A model generated the notes under the pieces. It was not told the origin of the DNA. It was given only the letters and a program-made list of their open reading frames with translations, and did no database searches. Made by a program: the position numbers and the translations under genes. From Microbacterium halophytorum (GTDB taxonomy: Bacteria; Actinomycetota; Actinomycetes; Actinomycetales; Microbacteriaceae), in the NCBI RefSeq assembly GCF_002970975.1, contig NZ_KZ672982.1, forward strand, positions 395,592 through 459,591: a stretch of DNA of 64,000 bases, written 5' to 3'. This document shows positions 1-9,059 of the stretch, one piece after another. Every line of letters starts with the position of its first letter. Position 1 is the stretch's first letter.

Positions 1-123
1 CCCCGCCCCGCGGGGGGCTTGCCCCCCCCCCCCACCCGCGGGGCTTCCATCCCCCCCCCCCGCTTCTCGGTGAGAGACCGGATGTCGTCGGTCTCGGAAA
101 CGACCTGTGTCGCCACAGTCGGA
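1..123. other. non-coding edge with C homopolymers and a weak hairpin
   Basis: No gene is visible here. Bases 21-33 and 52-61 are near-pure C runs, unlike anywhere else in the window. A 7-bp inverted repeat (74-80 with 89-95, loop of 8) lies just past the rpmF stop and could be its weak terminator. The C runs may be genuine, or may be poor-quality sequence at a contig edge. In many actinobacteria rnc (RNase III) follows rpmF, but nothing recognisable of it is present. Confidence 0.4.
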
Positions 124-333
124 TTACGCGTCAGCGACCTTGCGGCCCTTGTACTCGAGGAACAGCTCGGTGCCCTGCGAGTCGGTGACGACCTTGGCCT
201 GGTGCGGCCGACTGTAGACGGTCTTGCCGTTCTCGACGGTCTTGACCAGCGTGGGGGCCTCGGCCTTCCACTGCGAACGGCGCGAACGCGTGTTCGAGCG
301 GGAAACGCGGCGCTTCGGGGGGTTACCTGCCAT
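124..333 (-). CDS. rpmF: 50S ribosomal protein L32
   Basis: A 69-residue basic protein beginning [19 protein letters not shown], the typical N-terminus of bacterial L32. It is a structural protein of the large ribosomal subunit near the peptidyl transferase region. The ATG at 333 has a purine-rich ribosome binding site (gaaagaagagag) just upstream; the longer upstream reading has no L32 similarity. It follows the DUF177 gene by 2 nt, and this DUF177-rpmF pairing is widespread in bacteria. The four-cysteine zinc site of some L32 proteins is absent, so this is the zinc-independent form. Confidence 0.97.
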   Translation of the reverse strand: MAGNPPKRRVSRSNTRSRRSQWKAEAPTLVKTVENGKTVYSRPHQAKVVTDSQGTELFLEYKGRKVADA

Positions 334-335
334 GA

Positions 336-896
336 CTAACTCTCTTCTTTCCGGGAATCGGCACCCGTGGGTTCCGATCCAAACTGCTCGGCGAACTCCT
401 GGAGCCCGGCCCACCGAGGATCGACGGGCTCGGGCCTCTCACCGGCGCTCTGAGTCATCGGCTCGCCCGTGACCGGATCAAGGCCGGGGCAATCCGGCTG
501 ACACACCGGCTGAAAGGGAAGCGACAGGACGGTTGCGTCCCTGATCAGAGTTTCAAGATCCACGTGGTCGTCTTGAACCTCGTAATCAGCCGCTTCCTCC
601 CCAGGGTACTCGAAAAGCTCTTGGAACTCGACTTCGACAGGCTGGGAGATCTCGCGGAGGCACCGCCCACACTCCCCCTCGTACGTCGCGTCGACGGTTC
701 CGGAGACGAGGATGCCCTCGTGCACCGACTCGAGCCGAGCCTCGACCGCGAGCTCGCCCCCCTGCGGGATCGAGACGATGCCCTCGCCCCAGCGCTCGGG
801 CGCGGGGATCGACAGGGCGTGCTCGCGCATCTCGCCCGGCTTGCGGATGAGATCGCGGACGGGCAGAACGAAAGGCCCGGATTTGTGGGATTTCAC
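336..896 (-). CDS. DUF177 / YceD family protein
   Basis: A protein of about 186 residues of the YceD/DUF177 family, usually found directly upstream of rpmF and linked to 23S rRNA or large-subunit biogenesis. It contains the conserved CGRC motif and a second cysteine pair (CQPDC), followed by the family-typical PVDPRWAGL segment near the C-terminus. Two GTG codons could start it, at 926 and 896. I prefer 896 because family similarity begins with the [15 protein letters not shown] segment. It is probably cotranscribed with rpmF (2 nt gap). The exact biochemical role of the family is not settled. Confidence 0.85.
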   Translation of the reverse strand: MKSHKSGPFVLPVRDLIRKPGEMREHALSIPAPERWGEGIVSIPQGGELAVEARLESVHEGILVSGTVDATYEGECGRCLREISQPVEVEFQELFEYPGEEAADYEVQDDHVDLETLIRDATVLSLPFQPVCQPDCPGLDPVTGEPMTQSAGERPEPVDPRWAGLQEFAEQFGSEPTGADSRKEES

Positions 897-960
897 GCCC
901 CCGAGTCTACTCGGCACCGGCTCCACGACCGCTGATCAGCGGCGTTCTCCGCCCGGCGCG

Positions 961-1461
961 TCAGAAGTCGGTGGGGCCGGCCTTCTCGAGGTACCTGGCG
1001 ACGGGGCCGGGGACGTACGGCGAGACGTCGCCGCCGAGATCCGCGACCTGGCGCACCAGAGAGCTGGAGACGACCGAGTTGGCGGGGTCGGCGAGCAGGA
1101 AGACCGTCTCGATGCCCGAGAGGTGGTTGTTCACGACCGCCATCGGCGTCTCGTACGTGACATCGCCCTGAGAGCGGATGCCCTTCACGAGCACGCTCGC
1201 GCCGACCTCCTCCGCGTAGTCGACGAGCAGGCCCACGCTCCACGACCCGACGACGACGTTCCCCCCGATGCCCGCCTCGGTGATCGATTCCTGCAGCAGC
1301 TCGAGCCGCTGGGCGATCGGGAGCATGGCGTCCTTGTCGGGGTTGTGCACCACCAGCACGTGCAGCTCGTCGAACAGGCCCGCCGCACGGCGGATCACGT
1401 CGATGTGCCCCTGGGTCGGCGGGTCGAAGGATCCGGGGACGACGGCGACGCGGTTGCTCAT
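961..1461 (-). CDS. coaD: phosphopantetheine adenylyltransferase
   Basis: Transfers AMP from ATP to 4'-phosphopantetheine to give dephospho-CoA, the penultimate cytosolic step of coenzyme A synthesis. At 166 residues it is close to the usual 160. The nucleotidyltransferase TxGH motif is TQGH at residues 16-19, the KGIR segment is present, and the serine-rich SSS motif is at 132-134. The ATG at 1461 is preceded by TAGGCT ending 6 nt upstream, suggesting a leaderless transcript. It lies just downstream of recG on the same strand. Confidence 0.96.
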   Translation of the reverse strand: MSNRVAVVPGSFDPPTQGHIDVIRRAAGLFDELHVLVVHNPDKDAMLPIAQRLELLQESITEAGIGGNVVVGSWSVGLLVDYAEEVGASVLVKGIRSQGDVTYETPMAVVNNHLSGIETVFLLADPANSVVSSSLVRQVADLGGDVSPYVPGPVARYLEKAGPTDF

Positions 1462-1489
1462 GCGCCCAGCCTATGGCACGGGTGCGCGA

Positions 1490-3670
1490 CTACGCCTTCG
1501 ACATCGCGGCGCGTTCGCGCTCGCCGACCCGGCGCGCGAGGGCCTCGGCGAGGCCCGGATGATCGACGAGCTCGGGGTCTGCCAGGATGACGCGCTCAGC
1601 GACCTCGCGCGCCCGTCCGATCAGCGCGATGTCCTTGACGACGCGCAGCAGCTTCAGGGAGCTGCGCAGCCCGGACTGCGTCGCGCCGAGCACGTCGCCC
1701 TCCCCGCGCAGCTCGACGTCCTTCTCGGCGAGCTCGAAGCCGTCGAGCGTCGCCGCGACGGCATCGACGCGCTCGCGCGCCGGCGACCCCTGCTCCGCAT
1801 CGGTGACGAGGAGGCAGAGGCCCAGCACCTCGCCTCGGCCGACGCGGCCGCGCAGTTGGTGCAGTTGGGAGACGCCGAAGCGATCGGCCTCGACGATGAT
1901 CATGGTCGAGGCGTTCGGCACGTCGACGCCCACCTCGATGACGGTCGTGGCGACGAGGATGTCGATGTCGCCGCCGGCGAAGGCGCGCATCGCCGCGTCC
2001 TTCTCCTCGCTCGTCATCCGGCCGTGCAGGATCTCGAGCCTCAGGCCCTGGACGTCCGGATGCGTGGAGATGGCCGCGGCGAGCTGCAGGACGCCCCACT
2101 TCGGCCCCTTGCGCGCGCTCTCCTCCGGGGCGTCGTCAGCGAAGGCGTCCGGTTCCTCCTCGACGGCCCTGCCCGTCGCGTCGTCGACGTCGATCGCGGG
2201 GCACACGGCGAAGACCTGATGGCCCTTGCGCACTTCCTCGCCCGCGCGCTGCCAGACGCGGAACCACCACGACGGATGGTCGTGGAGCGGCGCGACGAAG
2301 GTCTCGATGCCGGCACGGCCGGCGGGCATCGTGCGGATCGTCGACACGTCGAGGTCGCCGAACACCGTCATGGCGACGGTGCGAGGGATCGGCGTCGCCG
2401 TCAGCACGAGCATGTGCGGCGTGCGCCCCTTCGCGCGCAGGGCCTCTCGCTGTTCGACGCCGAAGCGGTGCTGCTCGTCGACGACCACGAGCCCGAGATC
2501 GGCGAACGTCGTCTTGTCGCTCAGCAGCGCGTGCGTGCCGACCACGATGAGCGCCTGCCCCGACGCGACGCGGAGCGCCGCCCGCCGCCGCTCGGCCGCT
2601 CCCATCTGCCCGGTCAGCAGCGTCGGCATCAGCTCGGCCTGCAGCTCCGGCCCGAGCATCTTCGCGATCGAGCGCAGGTGCTGTGCGGCGAGCACCTCGG
2701 TCGGCGCGATCAGGGCCGCCTGGCCGCCCGATTCGGCCGTCTGCAGCATCGCGCGCAGGGCGACGAGCGTCTTGCCCGAGCCGACCTCGCCCTGCACGAG
2801 CCGGTTCATGGGGTGATCGGCCGTGATGTCGGCCGCGATCTCGGCGCCCACGGCGACCTGGTCGGGCGTGCGCTCGAACGGAAGCACCGCATCGAAGCGC
2901 TCGAGGAACCCGCCGGGGGCGGAGTGCCTGGGCGTGCCGGGCATCTCGTGCACGGCCCGCCGCTGCTGCGCCAGCGCGAGCTGCAGCACGATCGCCTCGT
3001 GCATCCGGAGCGTGTGCTTGGCCTCCTCAGCGTCTTCGAGGGCGGTGGGCCGGTGGATGAGCTCGAGCGCGCGGCGGTACGGCAGCAGCTCCTCGCGCTC
3101 GCGCAGCTCGGGCGAGAGCGGGTCGCCGATGTCGCCGAGCCCGTCGAGCACGGGCCGGATGGCCCGCGCGATGTCCCACGAGGCATCCTTCGCCGTCGCC
3201 GGATAGATCGCGATCGGCGTCCGTGCCCATTCGGCCGCGTCGACGTCGGCGTCACCGGAGTCGTCGAACAGCTCGTACTCGGGGTTCGCGAGCTGGACCT
3301 GCTGTTGGAAGTGGCCGACCTTGCCGGAGAACATGCCGCGGCGGCCCGGCGTGAGGTCCTTCTGCCGCCAGGCCTGGTTGAAGAACGTGAGCTTCGCCTC
3401 GCCGCGGCCGTCGCTGATGGAGACCTCGAGCAGGCTCCCGGAGCGGTTCCGCATGCGCCGCGTCGACGCGTGGCGGACCTCGGCGACGATCGTCACCGTC
3501 TCGCCCTCCGTGAGGCCCGTGATCGGCGTGAGCTCGCCGCGCATCTGGTACCGCCGCGGGTAGTGCGTGATCAGGTCGCCGACGGTCGCCATGCCGAAGG
3601 ACCGCTTCAGCGACGCCGCCCGCTTCTCGGGCAGCGCCTCCGCCAGCGGGGTGTCGAGCGTGAGGGCCAT
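1490..3670 (-). CDS. recG: ATP-dependent DNA helicase RecG
   Basis: A 726-residue helicase that reverses stalled replication forks and migrates branched DNA. An N-terminal OB-fold wedge domain is followed by the SF2 motor: Walker A GEVGSGKT (residues 294-301), DEQH box (398-401), motif III TATPIPRT and motif VI QLRGRVGRGE. The start is taken as the ATG at 3670 (MALTLDTPLAEALPEKRAASL), because TAAACT ends 7 nt upstream, as expected for a leaderless mRNA. The open frame extends much further upstream, but that part is antisense to rsmD and thiL. It diverges from rsmD across 141 bp. Confidence 0.96.
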   Translation of the reverse strand: MALTLDTPLAEALPEKRAASLKRSFGMATVGDLITHYPRRYQMRGELTPITGLTEGETVTIVAEVRHASTRRMRNRSGSLLEVSISDGRGEAKLTFFNQAWRQKDLTPGRRGMFSGKVGHFQQQVQLANPEYELFDDSGDADVDAAEWARTPIAIYPATAKDASWDIARAIRPVLDGLGDIGDPLSPELREREELLPYRRALELIHRPTALEDAEEAKHTLRMHEAIVLQLALAQQRRAVHEMPGTPRHSAPGGFLERFDAVLPFERTPDQVAVGAEIAADITADHPMNRLVQGEVGSGKTLVALRAMLQTAESGGQAALIAPTEVLAAQHLRSIAKMLGPELQAELMPTLLTGQMGAAERRRAALRVASGQALIVVGTHALLSDKTTFADLGLVVVDEQHRFGVEQREALRAKGRTPHMLVLTATPIPRTVAMTVFGDLDVSTIRTMPAGRAGIETFVAPLHDHPSWWFRVWQRAGEEVRKGHQVFAVCPAIDVDDATGRAVEEEPDAFADDAPEESARKGPKWGVLQLAAAISTHPDVQGLRLEILHGRMTSEEKDAAMRAFAGGDIDILVATTVIEVGVDVPNASTMIIVEADRFGVSQLHQLRGRVGRGEVLGLCLLVTDAEQGSPARERVDAVAATLDGFELAEKDVELRGEGDVLGATQSGLRSSLKLLRVVKDIALIGRAREVAERVILADPELVDHPGLAEALARRVGERERAAMSKA

Positions 3671-3811
3671 GCCCACGAGTTTATTGACGGGCACCGACGT
3701 TTCCGCCCGCCGGCGTGCGCGCCGCGCTCGGAGCGGAGGCGGCGACGAGCGGCGGGTGGCGACACCCCGCCCCGAACGTCGCCGGCCGCCGACGGATGGG
3801 AGACTGTGAAG

Positions 3812-4372
3812 GTGACGAGGATCATCGCGGGAGCCGCGGGCGGCGTGCGGCTGGAGGTGCCGGGCACCGGCACGCGCCCGACGAGCGAGCGCGTGCGGGA
3901 GTCGCTGTTCGGTGCCCTCGAGCCGACCGGGATGCTCGACGGAACGGCCGTGCTCGACCTGTACGCCGGCTCGGGTGCGCTCGGGCTCGAGGCCCTCAGC
4001 AGGGGCGCCGCATCGGCGGACCTCGTCGAGCGCGCTCCCAAGTCGGCGGCGCTCGTGCGGCGCAATGCCGCACGCGTCGCGAAGGCGTCGGGGCGCGAGG
4101 CACGCGTCCACGCCTCCGCGGTGCAGCCGTTCCTCCGCGGTGCGGGGGCGCGCTACGACCTGGTCTTCCTCGACCCGCCGTACGATCTGCCGGGCGACGC
4201 GCTGACCGCCGATCTCGCGCTTCTGGCACCCCTGCTCGTCGACGACGCGCTCGTCATCGTCGAGCGCGCGGCCCGTTCGGGCGCGCCGGACTGGGCGGCC
4301 GCAGGCCTGCGCCCCCTGCGGGAGAAGGCCTTCGGCGACACGGCGCTGCACTGGGGCGAGCCCGACCGATAG
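3812..4372 (+). CDS. rsmD: 16S rRNA (guanine(966)-N(2))-methyltransferase
   Basis: A 186-residue SAM-dependent methyltransferase that modifies G966 of 16S rRNA. The SAM-binding motif I reads VLDLYAGSG (residues 47-55) and the catalytic DPPY motif is at 121-124. The GTG at 3812 is chosen because GGGAG at 3798-3802 sits 9 nt upstream and the family usually begins with (M)TRIIAG. A GTG at 3806 is the alternative but lies only 3 nt from the same ribosome binding site. It is the only + strand gene in this first block and converges on thiL. Confidence 0.95.
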   Translation: MTRIIAGAAGGVRLEVPGTGTRPTSERVRESLFGALEPTGMLDGTAVLDLYAGSGALGLEALSRGAASADLVERAPKSAALVRRNAARVAKASGREARVHASAVQPFLRGAGARYDLVFLDPPYDLPGDALTADLALLAPLLVDDALVIVERAARSGAPDWAAAGLRPLREKAFGDTALHWGEPDR

Positions 4373-4386
4373 CGCACCACCGAGCG

Positions 4387-5361
4387 TCAGCCGGCGTGGG
4401 TGTCCCAGTCGGCATACGGGTCCCACCCGCCGCGCCCCTCGAACGGCGCACCGCCGAGCAGGACCCCGCCGTCCCCGGCGACGACGCGCCCGATCTCCCG
4501 GAAGCCCGGCGGCAGCGGGCCGCGCGGGAACGTCGCGAGCAGCGCGTGGTCCTCGCCGCCCGTCATGGCGACGTCGATGTCGGGGCCCAGCGCCTGCGGA
4601 TCGAGATCGAGCGAGACGCCGGATGCCCTCGCCATGCGCGAGGCGTCGAGCGCGAGGCCGTCCGAGACGTCCATCATGGCGTGCGCGCCCGAGCGGGCGG
4701 CCGTCGCCCCCAGCGCCAGGGGCGGCGCCGGCCGCAGCTGGGCGTCGAGCAGAGCGCGCTCCCCGGGGCGGAGGTCGGCGGGGTCGACGGGCAGAGGCTC
4801 CCCCGCCCCGTCGCGGAAGCGGTCGAACAGGATCCGGAGGCCGGTGCCCGCGAGCCCGAGCTCCCCGGCGATCGCGACGATGTCGCCGACGCGGGCGCCC
4901 GAGCGCAGCACCGGCTCCCGCCCCGCGAGGTCCCCGAGCGCCGTGACCGCGATCGTCAGGGTCGCCGAGGCGGTGAGGTCTCCCCCGACCACGGCGCATC
5001 CGGGCGCGAGGGCCTCGCACGCGTCGCGCAGGCCGTCGGCGAGCGCCTCGACGAAGCCGATCTCGGTGGCGTTGGGCATCGCGAGCGCGACCAGCAGCGC
5101 CGTCGGCTCGGCTCCCATAGCCGCGACATCAGCGAGGTTGACGGCGGCGGCCTTCCAGCCGAGGTCGTAGCCGCTCGACCACGCCAGCCGGAAGTCCGGC
5201 CCGTGCACGAGCGTGTCGGTCGTCGCGACCGTGTCGCCCGATGCGCGCAGCACGGCGGCGTCGTCGCCCGGCCCGATCACCGCGGCGCGCGCTTCGCCTG
5301 TCCTGGCCAGGATCCTCCGCAGGATCTCACCCTCGGTCATGTCGCCCACGGTGCTGCTCAC
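4387..5361 (-). CDS. thiL: thiamine-phosphate kinase
   Basis: Phosphorylates thiamine monophosphate to thiamine diphosphate using ATP. At 324 residues it has the family-typical N-terminal GPGDDAAVL segment, the ATTDTLVHG segment, and MMDVSDGLALD in the middle (metal and substrate binding acidic residues of the PurM-like fold). The GTG at 5361 has a TAGGCT -10 box ending 6 nt upstream, which favours it over the internal ATG at 5340. It stands alone between convergent rsmD and the divergent DUF3515 gene. Confidence 0.95.
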   Translation of the reverse strand: MSSTVGDMTEGEILRRILARTGEARAAVIGPGDDAAVLRASGDTVATTDTLVHGPDFRLAWSSGYDLGWKAAAVNLADVAAMGAEPTALLVALAMPNATEIGFVEALADGLRDACEALAPGCAVVGGDLTASATLTIAVTALGDLAGREPVLRSGARVGDIVAIAGELGLAGTGLRILFDRFRDGAGEPLPVDPADLRPGERALLDAQLRPAPPLALGATAARSGAHAMMDVSDGLALDASRMARASGVSLDLDPQALGPDIDVAMTGGEDHALLATFPRGPLPPGFREIGRVVAGDGGVLLGGAPFEGRGGWDPYADWDTHAG

Positions 5362-5583
5362 CCCACGAGCCTATGCGCCCGACGGCCCCGCGCCGGTCGC
5401 CCCGGCCAGCGGCGCGGGCCTCCGCCGCGCATCAGCGCGCCGGATCGAGGAGCGGTCGCGCCAGCGCGGGGAGCAGGGCCCGAGCCCGCGCGGCTCGACG
5501 GCCCTGCCGCGTGCCGGAGCACCGGACCGGGCGCGCACCCGCGTCTCAGGCGGCTCCCGGCGGCGCGCGCATACGCTGGGTGC

Positions 5584-6096
5584 GTGATCCGCCGCGCCGC
5601 CTCCCTCGTGCTCGCCGCGGCCGGTGCGGCCGCCGTGCTCGCCGGCTGCACCGACACGATCCACCTCGACCCGGCCGCCGACGCGAACGACCCGGTCTGC
5701 GCAGAGGTGTCGGTGCGCATGCCCGACGCCATCGCGGACCAATCGCGCGTGTGGACCGACGCGCAGGCCACCGCCGCGTGGGGCGACGACTCCGGGACGA
5801 ACGCCATCTTCTCCTGCGGGCTCGAACCGCCCGCGCCGAGCACGCTGCAGTGCGTCACGTTCGGCGGCGTCGACTGGATCGTCGACGACACCGAGTTCCC
5901 GAACCTCCGGATGACGACCTACGGCCGCACGCCGGCCGCCCAGGTGTACGTCAACACCGAGATCGTGACGGGTGACGACGCGCTCAACGCCGTGTCCGCC
6001 GCGGCGCAGCAGTTGCCGCAGGACGGCAGGTGCACGACCGCCGATGAGGCCACGGTGGTCCCGGACGAGGACGCCCCGACCACAAGCGGCGGCTGA
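5584..6096 (+). CDS. DUF3515 family lipoprotein
   Basis: A 170-residue predicted lipoprotein. A short basic start and hydrophobic stretch end in a lipobox (LAGC, Cys22), so it should be lipid-anchored on the outer face of the membrane. The body has an SCGLEPP...CVTFGGVDWIVDD segment characteristic of the actinobacterial DUF3515 family, commonly found beside ddl and thiL. Function is unknown. The GTG at 5584 follows a TACGCT box by 6 nt, indicating leaderless transcription. It converges on ddl, with an inverted repeat between them. Confidence 0.8.
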   Translation: MIRRAASLVLAAAGAAAVLAGCTDTIHLDPAADANDPVCAEVSVRMPDAIADQSRVWTDAQATAAWGDDSGTNAIFSCGLEPPAPSTLQCVTFGGVDWIVDDTEFPNLRMTTYGRTPAAQVYVNTEIVTGDDALNAVSAAAQQLPQDGRCTTADEATVVPDEDAPTTSGG

Positions 6097-6120
6097 CTCC
6101 CCCCTCCCGGCTCACCGGAC

Positions 6121-6177
6121 CGCTATCTCAGTTGTTGCGGCCTGATCGCCCCTTCTCTCGCCACGACTGAGATAGCG
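6121..6177. repeat. 15-bp inverted repeat between DUF3515 gene and ddl
   Basis: Arms 6121-6135 and 6163-6177 match at 14 of 15 positions (outer 12 perfect, core CGCTATCTCAG/CTGAGATAGCG) around a 27-nt spacer. It sits between convergent genes and could terminate both, but it has no T tract and the arms are AT-richer than the surroundings. It may instead be a mobile palindromic unit or a protein site. Confidence 0.6.
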
Positions 6178-6194
6178 ATGGGTGCCGATCGTGC

Positions 6195-7286
6195 TCAGGG
6201 GCGGGAGAGGCCCAGGTCGATGAGTTCCGTGATCAGGTCGGCATAGCTCAGGCCCGAGGCGATCCAGCACTTCGGGTACATCGAGATCGGCGTGAATCCG
6301 GGCATCGTGTTGGGCTCGTTCACGAGCACGTCGCCCGCCTCGGTCAGGAAGACGTCGACGCGGGCCAAGCCGCGGGAGCCGAGTGCTTCGAACACTCGAG
6401 CGCCGACGTCTCGGATGCGCTCGGTCTGCTCGTCGGTCAGGTCGGCGGGGCAGACGACCTCCGCGCCGTCGCCGCCGAGGTACTTGCCCTCGAAGTCGTA
6501 GAACTCGCGGGTCGTGAGCACGATCTCGCCCGGCAGCGACACGCGCGGTTCGCCGCCGTTCCGACCCTCGAGCACGGCGACCTCGATCTCTCGGCCGACG
6601 ATCGCGGTCTCCAGCAGCACCTTGTCGTCCTCGGCGAGGGCCGTGCGCATGGCGCCGGCCAGTTCGTCCGGGTCGTGCGCCTTCGACACGCCCACGCTCG
6701 ACCCGGCGCGGGCCGGCTTCACGAAGACGGGGTAGCCGAGCTCCGCGGCTTCGGCGCGCACCCCGGCCTCGTCGTGGGCCCACCGGCGCGCGCGCACCGT
6801 GAAGCCCGGCGAGACGGGGATTCCCGCCGCGCTCAGGACGACCTTGGTGATGTCCTTGTCCATGGCCATGGCCGAATCGACGACGCCGCCGCCCGCGTAC
6901 GGGATCTCGAGGGTGTCGAAGAAGCCCTGGATCGTGCCGTCCTCCCCGTGCACGCCATGCAGGATCGGTAGGACGACGTCGACGTCGCCGAGCGACGACT
7001 CCGTGCCGTCGGCGCGCCGCACCCGGAGCGCGCGGCCCTCGCCCGGCAGCGGCCAGATCACGCGAGTGCCGTTGTCCACCACTTCCGGCAGCCTCTGCGC
7101 GTCGAGCGCGAAACGCGAGGGGTCGTCCTGCTCGAGCACGAAGACGCCGTCGCGCGTGATTCCGACGGGGATGACGTCGAAGCGCTCACGGTCGATCGCG
7201 CCGAGCACTCCCCCCGCCGTCGCGGAAGAGATCGAGTGCTCGCTGGAACGCCCTCCGAAGAGCACCGCCACGGTCGTCCTGGCCAT
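6195..7286 (-). CDS. ddl: D-alanine--D-alanine ligase
   Basis: A 363-residue ATP-grasp ligase that joins two D-alanines for peptidoglycan precursor synthesis in the cytosol. Visible landmarks are VAVLFGGRSSEH at the N-terminus, the HGVHGEDG loop, FVKPARAGSSVGVSK (ATP-grasp) and the metal-binding VNEPNTMPGFTPISMYP near the C-terminus. The ATG at 7286 has a plausible AGGG ribosome binding site. The end of gpsA overlaps its first 101 nt in another frame, so the two are probably translationally linked. Confidence 0.96.
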   Translation of the reverse strand: MARTTVAVLFGGRSSEHSISSATAGGVLGAIDRERFDVIPVGITRDGVFVLEQDDPSRFALDAQRLPEVVDNGTRVIWPLPGEGRALRVRRADGTESSLGDVDVVLPILHGVHGEDGTIQGFFDTLEIPYAGGGVVDSAMAMDKDITKVVLSAAGIPVSPGFTVRARRWAHDEAGVRAEAAELGYPVFVKPARAGSSVGVSKAHDPDELAGAMRTALAEDDKVLLETAIVGREIEVAVLEGRNGGEPRVSLPGEIVLTTREFYDFEGKYLGGDGAEVVCPADLTDEQTERIRDVGARVFEALGSRGLARVDVFLTEAGDVLVNEPNTMPGFTPISMYPKCWIASGLSYADLITELIDLGLSRP

Positions 7287-8298
7287 TGTGAGTCCCTTCG
7301 CCCTGGGGGGCTCCATCGGAAGTGAGGTGGGGCGCGATCTGCGCCGGGTCCATCGTGCCATCGAGCACCATCTTCACCTGATGCGCGATCGGCATGTCGA
7401 CGCCTTTCGCCCTGGCGAGCTTCAGGATCGGCCCGACCGATCCGAGGCCCTCCGCCGTCTGCTCCATGTGGGCGACGACGTCGCTCAGCGTGTAGCCCTG
7501 GCCGAGCAGCCGCCCCGCCGTGTTGTTGCGGCTCAGCGGCGACTGGCAGGTCGCGATCAGGTCGCCGAGCCCGGCGAGGCCCTGCAGTGTGCCCGGTTGG
7601 CCACCGTAGGCGACCGCGAAGTCCGTCATCTCGACGAGGCCGCGCGTGATGATCGAGGCCTTCGTGTTCTCGCCGTAGCCGACGCCGTCGACGATGCCGA
7701 TCGCCAGTGCGATGAGGTTCTTCAGCACTCCCCCGAACTCCGTGCCGGGGACGTCCGTGTTCACGAAGGTGCCGAAGTAGCGGTTCGCCGCGACGCTCGC
7801 GACCGAGGCCGCCGTGGCCTCGCTCGCCGATGCGACGACGGCCGCCGTCGGCTGCTCGCGGGCGATCTCGAGGGCGAGGTTCGGGCCGCTCGCGACCGCA
7901 ATGCGGTCGGGATCGCATCCGACGGCCTCCTCGATCACCTGGCTCATCCGGAGGCCGGAGCGCTTCTCGACCCCCTTCATCAGGCTCACGATCGGCGCGT
8001 CCGAGCCGCGGATGACGGGGCGCACCTGCTTGAGCGCGTCGCGCGCCGTCCTGCTCGGCACCGATACGTAGATCTGGTCGGCCCCGGCGACGGCGCGCGC
8101 GAGGTCGCTCGTGGCCCGGATGCCGCGCGGAAGGTTGATGCCGGGCAGGTACTGCGAGTTGCGCTTGGCCTCGTCGATCTCGTGGGCGAGCTCCGGTCGG
8201 CGCGCCCACATCGTCACCTGCGAGCCGCCGTCCGCGAGGACCTTGCCGAAGGTGGTGCCCCAGCTGCCGGCGCCGAGGACGACGACGCGGGCCGTCAT
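7186..8298 (-). CDS. gpsA: glycerol-3-phosphate dehydrogenase [NAD(P)+]
   Basis: Reduces dihydroxyacetone phosphate to sn-glycerol 3-phosphate for phospholipid (and possibly teichoic acid) synthesis. The N-terminal Rossmann motif is GAGSWGTTFGKVL; the substrate domain contains KNLIALAIGIVDG and GLGDLIATC. At 370 residues it is longer than the usual 330-345: the conserved part ends near MDPAQIAPHL and is followed by a basic tail that reads through the start of ddl for 101 nt. A lost stop codon or a frameshift near the end would explain this. Its ATG overlaps the plsC stop by 4 nt (ATGA). Confidence 0.94.
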   Translation of the reverse strand: MTARVVVLGAGSWGTTFGKVLADGGSQVTMWARRPELAHEIDEAKRNSQYLPGINLPRGIRATSDLARAVAGADQIYVSVPSRTARDALKQVRPVIRGSDAPIVSLMKGVEKRSGLRMSQVIEEAVGCDPDRIAVASGPNLALEIAREQPTAAVVASASEATAASVASVAANRYFGTFVNTDVPGTEFGGVLKNLIALAIGIVDGVGYGENTKASIITRGLVEMTDFAVAYGGQPGTLQGLAGLGDLIATCQSPLSRNNTAGRLLGQGYTLSDVVAHMEQTAEGLGSVGPILKLARAKGVDMPIAHQVKMVLDGTMDPAQIAPHLTSDGAPQGEGTHNGQDDRGGALRRAFQRALDLFRDGGGSARRDRP

Positions 8299-9056
8299 AT
8301 CCGGCCCGTCTCGTTCTGCCCGTGCTTCGCCGGATCCCAGCGTTCGGCGGGCGCCTCCTCACCGCGCAGTTCTGCGAGCAGCGCGGTGATGGCGTCCATC
8401 ACGCGGTTCGTCGCCTCGTCGATCGCCGCCCGCTCGGCCTTCGGGTTGCGCTCGCCCGTCTGCTGCAGGTCGGAGAGATCGATAGGGTCGCCGATCAGCA
8501 CCTGCACGCGCCGCCGGGGAGGGAAGAGCTTGAGCTTGCCGTAGCGGGGCATGAACTGCTGCTCGCCCCAGTGCGCCATGGGGATGACGGGAAGGCCGCC
8601 CGCCATCGCGATCCGCACGGCCCCCGACTTGCCGCGCATCGGCCACAGATCGGGGTCGCGCGTGAGCGTGCCCTCGGGGTAGACGATCACCCCCGTGGCG
8701 TGCTGCACGAGGATCTCGGCCTGCTTCAGCGCCTCCGACCCGCGCCCGCCGCGGGCGACCGGGATCATCTTGGTGGCCCGCATCGCCGCGCCGAGCACGG
8801 GCACGCGGAACAGGCTCTCCTTCGCGAGGAAACGCGGCGCCCTGCCGAGCTTCCACGTCGCGACCGCGACCGTGAGCGGGTCGATCTCGCTGTGATGGTT
8901 CGGCGCGAGTACGTAGGCACCTTCGCGCGGCAGTTTCTCACCGCCACGGATGTCGAACTTGGCGAACCAGGCCACGAGCGGCACGACGGCGGCCGCGAGG
9001 AGCCAGAAAACGCTCGGCCGGGTCTTCTCGCGCGACGCGCGGAGTGCGCGGGACAC
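8295..9056 (-). CDS. plsC: 1-acyl-sn-glycerol-3-phosphate acyltransferase (PlsC family)
   Basis: A 253-residue membrane-associated acyltransferase that adds the second acyl chain to lysophosphatidic acid. The catalytic HX4D motif is NHHSEID (His54, Asp59) and the phosphate-binding PEGT motif is at 127-130. A hydrophobic N-terminal segment (about residues 16-32) anchors it. The GTG at 9056 lies 3 nt after the murA stop, and its own stop overlaps the gpsA ATG. The murA-plsC-gpsA-ddl order suggests one operon supplying cell wall and membrane precursors. Confidence 0.92.
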   Translation of the reverse strand: MSRALRASREKTRPSVFWLLAAAVVPLVAWFAKFDIRGGEKLPREGAYVLAPNHHSEIDPLTVAVATWKLGRAPRFLAKESLFRVPVLGAAMRATKMIPVARGGRGSEALKQAEILVQHATGVIVYPEGTLTRDPDLWPMRGKSGAVRIAMAGGLPVIPMAHWGEQQFMPRYGKLKLFPPRRRVQVLIGDPIDLSDLQQTGERNPKAERAAIDEATNRVMDAITALLAELRGEEAPAERWDPAKHGQNETGRI

Positions 9057-9059
9057 GGC

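Noticed and set aside
1268-4372. Long + strand open frame of about 1,030 codons
   Set aside because: Only the end (from 3812) is rsmD. The rest is antisense to recG and coaD, arginine- and aspartate-rich with no family motifs, a typical GC-rich shadow.
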